8,594 nt of DNA from a bacterium (lineage in GTDB: Bacteria > Verrucomicrobiota > Verrucomicrobiae > JAJYAR01), in NCBI GenBank assembly GCA_021779435.1, contig JAJYAR010000083.1, positions 1-8,594 on the forward strand, in the 5' to 3' direction. Shown here in pieces: positions 1 to 6,956 of this stretch (position 1 is the first letter of the stretch; every line of letters starts with the position of its first letter). The position numbers and the translations under genes are program-made. Under the pieces are notes generated by a model that saw only the letters and a program-made list of their open reading frames with translations, searched no databases and had not been told where the DNA came from.

Positions 1-184
1 CGAAAAGGGTCGCGCGATCTCCGCGTGGCATGGCCCAACCGGCACATCCGCCGCTCGCAAATAGACGCGGGCTTTGTGGTGCAGCCGGCCGCGGTAAGCC
101 CGGAGCCTGGCGCGCGTGCGACAACGGGAACGGCGAAGCTTCCCGGGGGCAGCGCGCCCGGCTGCAGCGATATCGGAGCTAATC
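1..184. other. Left-edge stretch with no supported gene
   Basis: This stretch lies downstream of the minus-strand propeller gene and runs to the window edge. Plus-strand frame 1 is open from base 1 to a stop at 235-237 and could be the tail of a gene entering from the left. However, other frames on both strands are also open, as expected at this GC content, and the translation matches no family I recognise. A real gene in frame 1 would overlap the propeller gene tail-to-tail by about 50 bp. I leave it unassigned; sequence to the left would settle it. Confidence 0.4.
125..145 (-). terminator. Weak hairpin downstream of the propeller gene
   Basis: CGGGAA (125-130) and TTCCCG (140-145) form a 6-bp inverted repeat with a 9-nt loop, about 40 nt past the stop codon of the minus-strand gene ending at 185. 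Read on the minus strand it is followed only by TTGT, not a T-tract. It is therefore at best a weak intrinsic terminator and may be chance in GC-rich sequence. Confidence 0.22.
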
Positions 185-1951
185 CTAGTAGTGCGTCAGG
201 TTCGCGACCTTCTGCCGGACCTGATTCGAGTCGGTGACCTTGCGTTTGCCGGACGCAGTCGGATTCGCGCACGTGTACACACGGACGCCCGGGCCGCCGC
301 GGGTGATCACGTCGTCCGTGCCGTTGCCGTCGAAATCAAACATGTGCACGACGGTATCCGCAAAGTAGATCTCGCCGGTGCCGTCGGGCTTCATGCGGAA
401 CTGATGCCAGAAGAGCTCCTGTCTGCCGTCGCCGCGCCAGTCGCCTTTCACGAAATCCGGGTTGCCGTTCAGCGGGCGCGACGGCCACGTCGCCACTTCG
501 TTTCCGGCGGTGTCGAACCAGTGGACCAGCGCCGAAATCCGGCCTGACTGGCCGTTCGCGTAGAACCTTCCGTTGACCGCGAGCTGCGGGCCGTTTTTGC
601 CGGCAAGGAAGCTGCCCCATTCGAGCTGCTGTGCGTGGTCGGCAGGCCGCTGCCAGAGAACCTTTCCGGTCAGCGCATCAAAGACGCTGACGCCGATGTC
701 CGACGTCGGGCAGAGGGCCTCGATCCGACCGTCGCCGTTGATGTCGGCGAAGCGGAAGCTGTCACAGTGGTCGTGGTTGTCGTAGAGGATATCGCGACGC
801 TCCCAGAGCTTCTTGCCGGCCGAATCCAGCGCGAGGCCGCTGACAAACACCTCGTCGATGCCGTCGCCGTTCACATCCACCGGATACGCGTAGTGACCAA
901 GGTGGTCCTTCTGCAGGTGTTCGATGTCGGTCCAGCGCTGCTTCAGGTCGGCGGTGTAGGCGGTCACCGACTTGTAATCGTTGCCGGCATCGGTGAACAC
1001 GACGATGTCGCTGGGATAGCCTCCGGTGAGGTTCGCTACGGCGACCCGGAAGTTGAAATACTCGTGCGGCCGCGGCGGAGTCGGCCAGTCGGTGCTGTGC
1101 TTCACCACGCCCGTGAGCCCGTCGGCAACGACGAGTTTCTCGCTGCCGTCGATCAGCCTCCAATGGATGACCTCGGCCTTGCCGTCATGGTCCATGTCCC
1201 AGATCAGGCCCGGCGGCTCGTAGCCGGCGAAGGCGGCGTTCTGGCCGGAGGCAGCTTCGGCCGGCTGCCAGGACCACAGCTTCGTGCCCTCGTAGTTGAA
1301 CACGCTCACGGCTCCGCCGACCTCGACGCTGAGGACATCCATCCGACCATCGCCGTCGACGTCGCCGAATTTCGGTGTGCCGCGTCCGGTTGGGTATTCC
1401 TTCAGGACGACGGCATCGGGGCTGAATTCGAGCGCCGGCAGGTCGGTTTCCGTCAGCTGCGACGCCTTCGTCAGGAACAACGCGTCGAATGTTGCGCCGC
1501 GGGAGATGCGGGTGAGCACGATTCGCACCGGCCCTTTGTTCAACTCGAACGTGCCGCCGTCAACGAGCGCCAGGGCCGGCGTCTTGCCGAAGGTTGCCGG
1601 CGAGAGCTTGCCGTCGATGGAGACCCTGAAGCCGCTTCGGCCCGAGCCCTGGCTGCGAACGTAAAGGCGATAGGTGCCCGGCTGCGCGATCTCCTGGACG
1701 TGGTGCAGATTCGTCTCGGTGTTGAAGACGATGCCGTAGTGGTTGAAGAGCGCGTCGCCCGCCGGCGCGCCATCAACAGCTGCGCCGGCACCGTCGATCA
1801 ACGTATCGCGGAGTGGGATATGGTCGAGGAACGCCGTGGCGTCGACCACGACCGTCGCGGTGGCGCGGGCACCTGGCGAGGACGCGTCGTTGGAATTCGC
1901 GCCGAACAAGGTTGTGCTGAACAACAGACCGACGAGGGGCAGAAGTCGCAT
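185..1951 (-). CDS. Secreted FG-GAP/VCBS beta-propeller protein, rhamnogalacturonan lyase (PL11)-like
   Basis: A 588-aa exported protein. The start at 1951 is chosen because it opens a clear signal peptide (MRLLPLVGLLFSTTLFGA, predicted cleavage after Ala18); the longer reading from a GTG at 2056 would bury it. Residues about 33-175 form a beta-rich, carbohydrate-binding-like module. From about 185 to 560 there are six Asp-rich calcium-loop motifs of FG-GAP/VCBS blades: DVDGDGRMD (197), DMDHDGKAE (252), DVNGDGIDE (359), DINGDGRIE (403), DWRGDGRQE (504) and DFDGNGTDD (539). The blade order, with the segment LYDNHDHCDSFRFADINGDG, recalls PL11 rhamnogalacturonan lyases such as YesW, which are Ca-binding propellers cutting the rhamnogalacturonan I backbone. 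The nearby PL10 and GH43 genes support a pectin role. I could not verify catalytic residues, so it may be a non-catalytic binding propeller. No clear Shine-Dalgarno precedes the ATG. Confidence 0.8.
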   Translation of the reverse strand: MRLLPLVGLLFSTTLFGANSNDASSPGARATATVVVDATAFLDHIPLRDTLIDGAGAAVDGAPAGDALFNHYGIVFNTETNLHHVQEIAQPGTYRLYVRSQGSGRSGFRVSIDGKLSPATFGKTPALALVDGGTFELNKGPVRIVLTRISRGATFDALFLTKASQLTETDLPALEFSPDAVVLKEYPTGRGTPKFGDVDGDGRMDVLSVEVGGAVSVFNYEGTKLWSWQPAEAASGQNAAFAGYEPPGLIWDMDHDGKAEVIHWRLIDGSEKLVVADGLTGVVKHSTDWPTPPRPHEYFNFRVAVANLTGGYPSDIVVFTDAGNDYKSVTAYTADLKQRWTDIEHLQKDHLGHYAYPVDVNGDGIDEVFVSGLALDSAGKKLWERRDILYDNHDHCDSFRFADINGDGRIEALCPTSDIGVSVFDALTGKVLWQRPADHAQQLEWGSFLAGKNGPQLAVNGRFYANGQSGRISALVHWFDTAGNEVATWPSRPLNGNPDFVKGDWRGDGRQELFWHQFRMKPDGTGEIYFADTVVHMFDFDGNGTDDVITRGGPGVRVYTCANPTASGKRKVTDSNQVRQKVANLTHY

Positions 1952-2089
1952 GGGAGTGAAAATGGGAGAGCGTGATACGCGGCCGGCGATTCTCCGCTGG
2001 GCGCCGGTGGGGTACGAGGATTGACGTGTGGAAGTGCAAACCGTTGCGCTCCGCACCGGCGTCCATCGTTGGCGCAGACCGGCACCCGC

Positions 2090-2137
2090 GTGAGGGATGC
2101 CGCGCGCCTGGGGCGATTCCCCGTGAGGGATGCCGCG
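2090..2137. repeat. Two-copy 15-bp direct repeat between the two minus-strand genes
   Basis: GTGAGGGATGCCGCG occurs at 2090-2104 and again, identically, at 2123-2137, so the copies start 33 bp apart. They lie in the 196-bp spacer between the TPR-protein stop (2148) and the propeller start (1951), about 140-185 bp upstream of the propeller ATG. The 33-bp period is about three helical turns, so both copies face the same side of the DNA. This would suit tandem regulator sites but equally a short dispersed repeat. No protein partner can be named. Confidence 0.6.
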
Positions 2138-2147
2138 ACGGACATAC

Positions 2148-3872
2148 TCACTGCTGCAGCCTGGTGCGGTGAATCGCCGCGACGAGCTTTTCGAGCGGGG
2201 CGTGGAGGTTCGAGGAATCCGGCTCCAGTGCCAGCGCCTCCGTCGCGAGCGCTTCCGCTTTGGCCCAATTGCCGCATTTCAGGTTCAGCAGAGCGGTGTT
2301 ATAGGCGAGCACGGCGTCGCGCGGGAACAGCCGGGTGCCGACGGTCACCGCCGTAAGTTCGTCGGGCGTCGGCAGGGCTTCGCAGCGATTCCAAGCCGCG
2401 GATGCCAGCCGGAAACTCTCGAGAAGTGCCGGTGCCTGGGCGTGCGCAATGTTCAGGGACTCGAGCGCGGTGCGAACCTTCTCCACGGAGACGTGTGCGT
2501 CTGCCGGCAACCCCCGCTGTGCCAGCTCCCAGCGAATCCTTGCGAGTTCGTAATACAGCATGGGCCGAACGACGCGCGTCGCGGCCGCCGCCTCGAGATA
2601 CGGGATCGCCTCCTCGGCTGTGGCCGTATCGGCTTCGAAGAGCGCCAGTGTTGCGAGGAAGCGAGGGTCGCGTTCCCCGTCATTGTAAGCCGTGAGCAGC
2701 CGCCGCTTCGCCTGATCAAGGCACAGTCCCGTCAGTTCGGGCGCCTCGCGCGAGAGTTCACGGGCCAGTCGCCACTCGTATTCGCCTTTGAGTCGCGCCA
2801 GTTCGGCCCGGGTGGCGGGGCGCGGCGTGATGGCCTTGACCCGGGGCGGATTCTCCGGCCAAAGCGTGGCAACGGTCGTGGGCGTGCGTGCGTATTTCTG
2901 GGCCTGGGCCCACTGTGCCCAACTGCGCAGGAAATCCGTCCAATCGCCTTCCCTAAAATGGCGGGCGAACAATTCAGCGGTCAGGCGTTCGTGTGCAGTG
3001 TCGGAAACGAAGCGCCAAAAGGCGAGAGTCCGCTCCGGTGTGCCCGACAGCGCCTGTTCGAATGGCATGGAGAAGGCCCACGTCACAAAGGCCACGGCAG
3101 CCTGACGCTGCACGGTTGTACGTGGCCACTCCGTGAACGAGGAGGGAAATGCGTCCTCGATGCGAAGTCCGGGAGGAGGCGGATCCAACCGGGAGATCAC
3201 GCGTATCTCGAGCGTCTGTTCCGAGTAGAATCGGGCGCCCAGAGTTTCGAGTCCGAATTCCACCCAGCCCGGCCATTGCGGACGTCGGTGCGTGTACACC
3301 GTGGAGACGGGAAACAGATCGCTGAAGGCGCGGCTTGCCATCCCCACGCGGCCCTCAGCTTGGCGGGCGTAATCGAAGCCGTGGATGCTCACATAGAACA
3401 TCAGGTGATCGGGCAATTCGGCGCGAAACCATGTGACTGTCGAAGCCCGGGGCTGAAAACCGGAGACTTTCGGGGGCGTTGCGGCGCCGCGTATTGCCGC
3501 AAGGACCTGACCCAACGCCGACGCTGCTGGAAGGTAGGAGCGACCTTCCGACTTCACCATGCCCGCCGGGGCCGGTTTATCGTCCAGGATGATGGCGGCC
3601 GGCACGTCGTCCATGTTGAGTGACGTGTCCGGGATGTAGAACGAGAGCACGGCACGCTGCCGTTGCAGTTCCTTCGCGTAGAGCCGCGTCAGAGGCTCAT
3701 CAAAGGGTGACAGGATTTCGAATCCTGGCACCTCGACGTACAGATAACGTTTGCCGAAGCTGGCTTCATCGACGCGGAACTGGGGAAGTTCGATGACCTC
3801 TTCGGCCAAAAGGACCGCGGCACTCAGCGCAAGTCCGGCAAAACAAGTTGCGAGCGTGCGTGGCGGGGTCAT
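2148..3872 (-). CDS. Secreted protein of unknown function with C-terminal TPR-like helices
   Basis: A 574-aa protein from the ATG at 3872; a GTG at 3884 would add four residues. Neither start has a good Shine-Dalgarno. The N-terminus is a signal peptide (hydrophobic stretch TCFAGLALSAAVLLA, cleavage about residue 23), and the mature protein begins EEVIELPQFRVDE, a start typical of exported Opitutaceae proteins. Residues about 40-330 are mixed alpha/beta. Within them WPGWVEFGLETL (about residues 200-211) resembles the 'PxWxxEGL' segment of gluzincin-like (DUF1570/peptidase-MA) domains, but I see no HExxH zinc motif, so this would be a non-enzymatic relative. From about 400 to the end the chain is helical, with TPR-like pairs at about 405-450 and 516-552 (AYNTALLNLKCGNWAKAEAL). 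It lies 196 bp upstream of the propeller gene on the same strand and could share its transcript. I do not recognise its function. Confidence 0.75.
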   Translation of the reverse strand: MTPPRTLATCFAGLALSAAVLLAEEVIELPQFRVDEASFGKRYLYVEVPGFEILSPFDEPLTRLYAKELQRQRAVLSFYIPDTSLNMDDVPAAIILDDKPAPAGMVKSEGRSYLPAASALGQVLAAIRGAATPPKVSGFQPRASTVTWFRAELPDHLMFYVSIHGFDYARQAEGRVGMASRAFSDLFPVSTVYTHRRPQWPGWVEFGLETLGARFYSEQTLEIRVISRLDPPPPGLRIEDAFPSSFTEWPRTTVQRQAAVAFVTWAFSMPFEQALSGTPERTLAFWRFVSDTAHERLTAELFARHFREGDWTDFLRSWAQWAQAQKYARTPTTVATLWPENPPRVKAITPRPATRAELARLKGEYEWRLARELSREAPELTGLCLDQAKRRLLTAYNDGERDPRFLATLALFEADTATAEEAIPYLEAAAATRVVRPMLYYELARIRWELAQRGLPADAHVSVEKVRTALESLNIAHAQAPALLESFRLASAAWNRCEALPTPDELTAVTVGTRLFPRDAVLAYNTALLNLKCGNWAKAEALATEALALEPDSSNLHAPLEKLVAAIHRTRLQQ

Positions 3873-4025
3873 GCAGGGGAGCACGTAGCCTGACGGTGGG
3901 GCTTCGTTTATTGGCCAAACGTAAATGTTGGAGCTGCGGCACGGAAGCGGAAAACCGCGGCCGGCGGGGCTGGACTTCTCGCGCGGATCATGGGGACGTC
4001 CGACGGCGGTTCGTTGCGTCCCTGT

Positions 4026-4043
4026 GCACGGCCGTTGCCGTGC
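4026..4043. repeat. Perfect 7-bp inverted repeat with 4-nt loop
   Basis: GCACGGC (4026-4032), loop CGTT and GCCGTGC (4037-4043) form a perfect GC-rich hairpin about 290 bp upstream of the GH43 start and 155 bp from the TPR-protein start. No T-tract follows on either strand, so it is not a standard intrinsic terminator. It could be an operator or part of a leader RNA. Function unknown. Confidence 0.4.
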
Positions 4044-4319
4044 GCTCTCCTGCTTCGGGTAGTCTTACAACATTGTCCTACAAGGTCCCGGTCGGCCCGA
4101 AGGCGAATCGTCCTTTGCATCCTGCTGAAAACACGTCGGCTACGCGGCGCGCGTCTCCCGATGCGGGCTGATCGTTGAATTCGCCGGGCGGGTTTTCAAC
4201 GTCCCTCGCGCCATGGGGAAAAACAGGATCGAGCCATCGGAAGGTTGTCGGGTCACGGGTAGTCTCGCCGGCGCGGCTGCGGCTGGACCGGCATGTGCGC
4301 GTGCAGCGCGGGCCTGAGC

Positions 4320-4326
4320 GGAGGAG
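4320..4326 (+). promoter_or_regulatory. Strong Shine-Dalgarno of the GH43 gene
   Basis: GGAGGAG lies six bases before the ATG at 4333 and is close to the full anti-Shine-Dalgarno complement. It fixes the GH43 start and is the only strong ribosome-binding site in the window. Confidence 0.85.
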
Positions 4327-4332
4327 ACGCCG

Positions 4333-5448
4333 ATGTTCTCGACTCTGCGCGCGGTCCGGCCTTCCGGAGGTCCAACTGTCCGGGACAGCTTCACGAACCC
4401 GATCGGTCCCGGCGCGGACCCGTGGGTCACGAGGCATGGCGGGTTCTACTACTGGTGCGCGACCGACCGCGATGTCGGCGTGGTGGTTTACCGGTCCTGT
4501 TCGCTCACCAGCCTCGGCGAAAGATTTGTGGTCTGGCGGGCGCCCGACCGTGGTCCGTACTCGGCCCAGGTTTGGGCGCCGGAGCTTCATTACATCGAGG
4601 GCCGTTGGTACATCTACGTGTCGGTGTCCAACGGAGAGAACGCCACCCATCGCATGATCGTGCTGGAGTCGCGGGGCGACGACCCGACGGGCCGCTACGA
4701 TTTCCGGTCGGAACTCTACACGGGCGATGATTTCGCGAACCGAGGCTGCAGTCGCTGGGCGATCGACGGCACGGTGTTCACGCATCGCGGGCAGCGGTAC
4801 TTTCTCTGGTCCGGATGGCGGGACGAGACTGACGAGCAATGGCTCTACATCGCACCGATGTCGACGCCCTGGACCGTTTCAGGCGCACGCGTGCGGCTCT
4901 GCGGAAACAACGACTACATCTGGGAGCGGGTTGGGGAATCCCGGCGCGGTCGCGGCCTGAACGAGGCTCCGCAGATCCTGCAGCGGGATGGCCGCGTGTT
5001 CCTGGTGTATTCGTGCAGCGGCTCGTGGGAGCCGTCCTACAAGCTCGGCATGCTGGAGCTGTCCCGTGACGGCGATCCGCTCGATCCAGGTGCCTGGCGC
5101 AAGCGGCCGACCCCGGTGTTCGAGGCGGCGGTCGAAACCTTTGGCGTGGGACACTGCAGCTTCACGACCTCGCCCGATGGCACGGAGGACTGGCTCGTTT
5201 ACCATGCGAAGGTTTCACGTCGGCACGGTTGGGAGCGCGTCATTCACGCGCAGCCCTTCACGTGGGATGCGAACGGCAGACCTGATTTCGGAATCCCCGT
5301 GGGATCGGACGCCGCTCAACCACGCCCGAGCGGCGAGGTGGAACTTGAAAGTCGCGACGCGCTGCTGGCGGCGCGCCCGCTTATCGAGCGAGTCGAGGTT
5401 TTCGACGTCGCGGGCGAGTCGAGCGGTGAACGGCTCGCGGCGAACTGA
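4333..5448 (+). CDS. Cytoplasmic GH43 glycosidase, probably alpha-L-arabinofuranosidase
   Basis: A 371-aa single-domain five-bladed propeller enzyme of glycoside hydrolase family 43. The inverting catalytic triad is visible: the general base in GADPW (Asp29), the pKa-modulating Asp in AIDGTVF (Asp145) and the general acid in LNEAPQIL (Glu211). The family landmarks WAPELH (81-86) and the metal-site His in GVGHCSF (His274) are also present. The mix of WAPELH, IDGTVF, NEAPQ and DGTEDWLVYHAK fits exo-acting alpha-1,5-L-arabinofuranosidases (GH43_26-like) better than endo-arabinanases, but substrate specificity is inferred. There is no signal peptide or membrane segment, so it should act in the cytoplasm on imported oligosaccharides, such as arabinan side chains released by the exported pectin enzymes nearby. 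It has its own strong ribosome site and converges on PL10. About 30 C-terminal residues (341-371) extend beyond the usual fold and look unstructured. Confidence 0.92.
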   Translation: MFSTLRAVRPSGGPTVRDSFTNPIGPGADPWVTRHGGFYYWCATDRDVGVVVYRSCSLTSLGERFVVWRAPDRGPYSAQVWAPELHYIEGRWYIYVSVSNGENATHRMIVLESRGDDPTGRYDFRSELYTGDDFANRGCSRWAIDGTVFTHRGQRYFLWSGWRDETDEQWLYIAPMSTPWTVSGARVRLCGNNDYIWERVGESRRGRGLNEAPQILQRDGRVFLVYSCSGSWEPSYKLGMLELSRDGDPLDPGAWRKRPTPVFEAAVETFGVGHCSFTTSPDGTEDWLVYHAKVSRRHGWERVIHAQPFTWDANGRPDFGIPVGSDAAQPRPSGEVELESRDALLAARPLIERVEVFDVAGESSGERLAAN

Positions 5449-5473
5449 AACCGGACTCAGCGGCGATATCAGA

Positions 5474-5512
5474 CTGCCGCGCCGTGCCGGTTTGGACCGG
5501 TCAACGCGGCAG
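5474..5512. terminator. Compound hairpin between convergent GH43 and PL10 genes
   Basis: An outer perfect 8-bp stem CTGCCGCG (5474-5481) / CGCGGCAG (5505-5512) encloses an inner perfect stem CCGGT (5487-5491) / ACCGG (5496-5500) with loop TTGG; the inner and outer stems are separated by small internal loops. The structure sits between the two stop codons and includes the PL10 stop (5501-5503). Its symmetry and position suit a bidirectional transcription barrier, but neither side has a T-tract, so classical intrinsic termination is uncertain. Confidence 0.5.
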
Positions 5513-6814
5513 GCGGAGCTGCCACGCATTGAACGGCTTTTCAAGCGAGGCCGGACGCGTGTTGAACCAGGAGTAGCCGTTGCGACGTTCGTCGGAGATC
5601 TCGGTCACGGCGAAATGAACCGACCGGTCGCGGTCACCGAACACGGGTTTTCCCGTTTCGAGATCGTAGTACCGCGCCCAGAGCAGGGGAGCGCCGGCCC
5701 GCTCCACGAGACCTGTGCCCTTTGCGGCAGCGCGGTCCCAGATGACGTCGCGGAGTGCCGTTGCCTCGAACCAGCCCATGGCGGCCTCGACGGCGCGCAC
5801 GACGGCGGGAGATGGCTTCTCAATCGACATCAGGAAGCTGACGACACCGGCGCTTTCGCTGCTGCAGGCGGCGACGGGTTCGAAATTGCGCGCGACACAC
5901 GGCTGCAGCGTGAGGGCGTCGTACTGCTGGGCCCAGATGAGAAGTCGCCCCGAGGGGGTGCGCAGCTGCGTGGCGAGGAGGCACGCGATGCCCCGGTCGG
6001 CCGCGGCGCGGGCGGCGGTCGCTTCCTGGGCGGGGACGAAGGCGAACTCCCTTTGTTGCGACGCGACATCGCGGAGGAAGTCGATGATGTGTACCATCGC
6101 GTCGTCATTGAGCGTGACGGCGTCGTGATAGCCGCCGGCGAGCGGGTAGATCTGCGGAAATCCACCATTGGGATACTGTGCGGCGAGGACGTAGTCGACA
6201 CCCCGCAGGAACGATTCGCGCCAGGTGGCGGCGCGCGCATCGCTGCCACCGGAGCTGATCACGAGGGCCAGGAAGCGGAGCTCGGTTGTCGTTGAGTCGT
6301 TGTCGAAGGTTCCCGCGCCCCAAGGCAACTCGATGTGTTCGCCGGTGCCGGGGCCGCGGGTGTAGTCGCCGCCCTTGGTCCAGCCGCCGGTGGGCCTTTG
6401 CCAGGCGACAATGTGATCCGCGGCGGAGCGCGCCTCTTCGGAGGCGTAGAAGGCGGCGGTGGCGCCGAGCCTGGCGCCCTTGCTGTACGTGCTGCCGGAG
6501 ACGACCGCGGGCGAGGCTTCCTTCTTCGCGGGGGTGACGAGACGCGCGCGCTTCTGAGAGTCGGCCAGGTAGGCGCGCCAGGGGGCCTGTTCCGCGGCGG
6601 GGAGCGCGGCAATGCGCTTTTCGGTCACGGGCGTGATCGCGTCGGATTTCCACTGGCGGGGCGCCGCGACGCCGGCGGCGGCGGGCAGCAGGGCGCCGAC
6701 GGGCGTCTCCCGGGCGATGTCGGTGGCATGGCTGCTGGATACAGCAAAGATCAGGGCCGGGAAGAACAGGACGCAGGTGAGGGGAGTCTTCGGCATCGGG
6801 ATAGGCGCGTTCAT
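5501..6814 (-). CDS. Secreted pectate lyase, polysaccharide lyase family 10
   Basis: A 437-aa enzyme predicted to cleave polygalacturonate by Ca-dependent beta-elimination outside the cytoplasm. The signal peptide is near residues 8-30 (LTCVLFFPALIFAVSSSHA, cleavage about Ala30); starts at 6814 (Met1) or 6796 (Met7) are both possible, with a weak AAGG before the first. The PL10 (alpha/alpha)3-toroid signature runs in order: GGWTKGGDY (143-151), DNDSTTTELRFLA (171-183), QYPNGGFPQIYPL (213-225), VTLNDDAM (233-240), ARNFEP (308-313), SSESAGVVSFLM (318-329), WARYYDLETGKPVFGDRD (379-396) and ERRNGYSWF (409-417). The paired acidic and Arg residues the family uses for Ca binding and proton abstraction lie in these blocks. 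Length matches a single catalytic domain with about 100 residues of N-terminal linker and no added binding module. It is transcribed divergently from a receiver gene across a palindrome and convergently with GH43. Confidence 0.94.
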   Translation of the reverse strand: MNAPIPMPKTPLTCVLFFPALIFAVSSSHATDIARETPVGALLPAAAGVAAPRQWKSDAITPVTEKRIAALPAAEQAPWRAYLADSQKRARLVTPAKKEASPAVVSGSTYSKGARLGATAAFYASEEARSAADHIVAWQRPTGGWTKGGDYTRGPGTGEHIELPWGAGTFDNDSTTTELRFLALVISSGGSDARAATWRESFLRGVDYVLAAQYPNGGFPQIYPLAGGYHDAVTLNDDAMVHIIDFLRDVASQQREFAFVPAQEATAARAAADRGIACLLATQLRTPSGRLLIWAQQYDALTLQPCVARNFEPVAACSSESAGVVSFLMSIEKPSPAVVRAVEAAMGWFEATALRDVIWDRAAAKGTGLVERAGAPLLWARYYDLETGKPVFGDRDRSVHFAVTEISDERRNGYSWFNTRPASLEKPFNAWQLRLPR

Positions 6815-6863
6815 CGCAACGCCTTGCCTGCGCCGTGCAAGACCAATGATCGCCGCGCGGAGT

Positions 6864-6879
6864 TACCGGATTTCCGGTA
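6864..6879. promoter_or_regulatory. 16-bp palindrome in the PL10/response-regulator divergent spacer
   Basis: TACCGGA (6864-6870), TT and TCCGGTA (6873-6879) form a perfect 7-bp inverted repeat with a 2-nt centre, the size of a typical dimeric repressor or activator operator. It lies 50 bp upstream of the PL10 start and 78 bp upstream of the receiver start, in the only stretch available for both promoters. On the plus strand a weak -10-like GATACT (6885-6890) lies just beside it, which would place the palindrome over the -35/spacer region. It does not resemble the known KdgR site. The binding protein is unknown. Confidence 0.5.
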
Positions 6880-6956
6880 GTTTGGATACTTTCGCCGCCG
6901 GGGTGGGCCGGCTACCTTTTCGGTGACGCTGAGACCCGGGATCGGCTTCCCTTTCG

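Larger units (their letters stand above)
3873..4332. other. Divergent intergenic region with small inverted repeats, no gene supported
   Basis: This spacer of about 460 bp separates the start of the minus-strand TPR protein from the GH43 start and should hold both promoters. It contains GCGG-AAAA-CCGC near 3947-3958, a perfect 7-bp hairpin at 4026-4043, alternating ACAA/TTGT/ACAA half-sites at 4067-4083, and GTTGAA (4174-4179) with TTCAAC (4195-4200) around a 15-nt loop. Open frames crossing it have no start signal and no recognisable protein. No convincing -35/-10 pair was found. Its length leaves room for a small RNA, but nothing shows one. Confidence 0.5.

Noticed and set aside
635..1975. 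A 446-codon plus-strand open frame antisense to the propeller protein
   Set aside because: It mirrors the Asp/Gly-rich blades and shows no family motifs; the minus strand carries six FG-GAP motifs.
1952..2056. N-terminal extension of the propeller protein from a GTG at 2056
   Set aside because: It would place 35 basic, low-complexity residues before an evident signal peptide that starts at the ATG at 1951.
2130..3623. A 497-codon plus-strand open frame antisense to the TPR protein
   Set aside because: It has no recognisable domain and an erratic composition rich in Arg, Gly and Cys. The minus-strand frame has a signal peptide and coherent helical repeats, so this frame is a GC-driven shadow.
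3842..3872. Lipoprotein signal in the TPR protein (LATC near residue 10)
   Set aside because: The Cys is too close to the N-terminus, Thr precedes it instead of Gly/Ala, and the hydrophobic stretch continues past it to a normal signal-peptidase-I-type site.
3873..4332. tRNA or riboswitch in the GH43 upstream region
   Set aside because: No cloverleaf, T-arm consensus or known riboswitch core was found by eye; the hairpins present are isolated.
4078..4839. A 253-codon minus-strand open frame overlapping the GH43 start
   Set aside because: It covers the GH43 catalytic region on the opposite strand and has no motif of its own.
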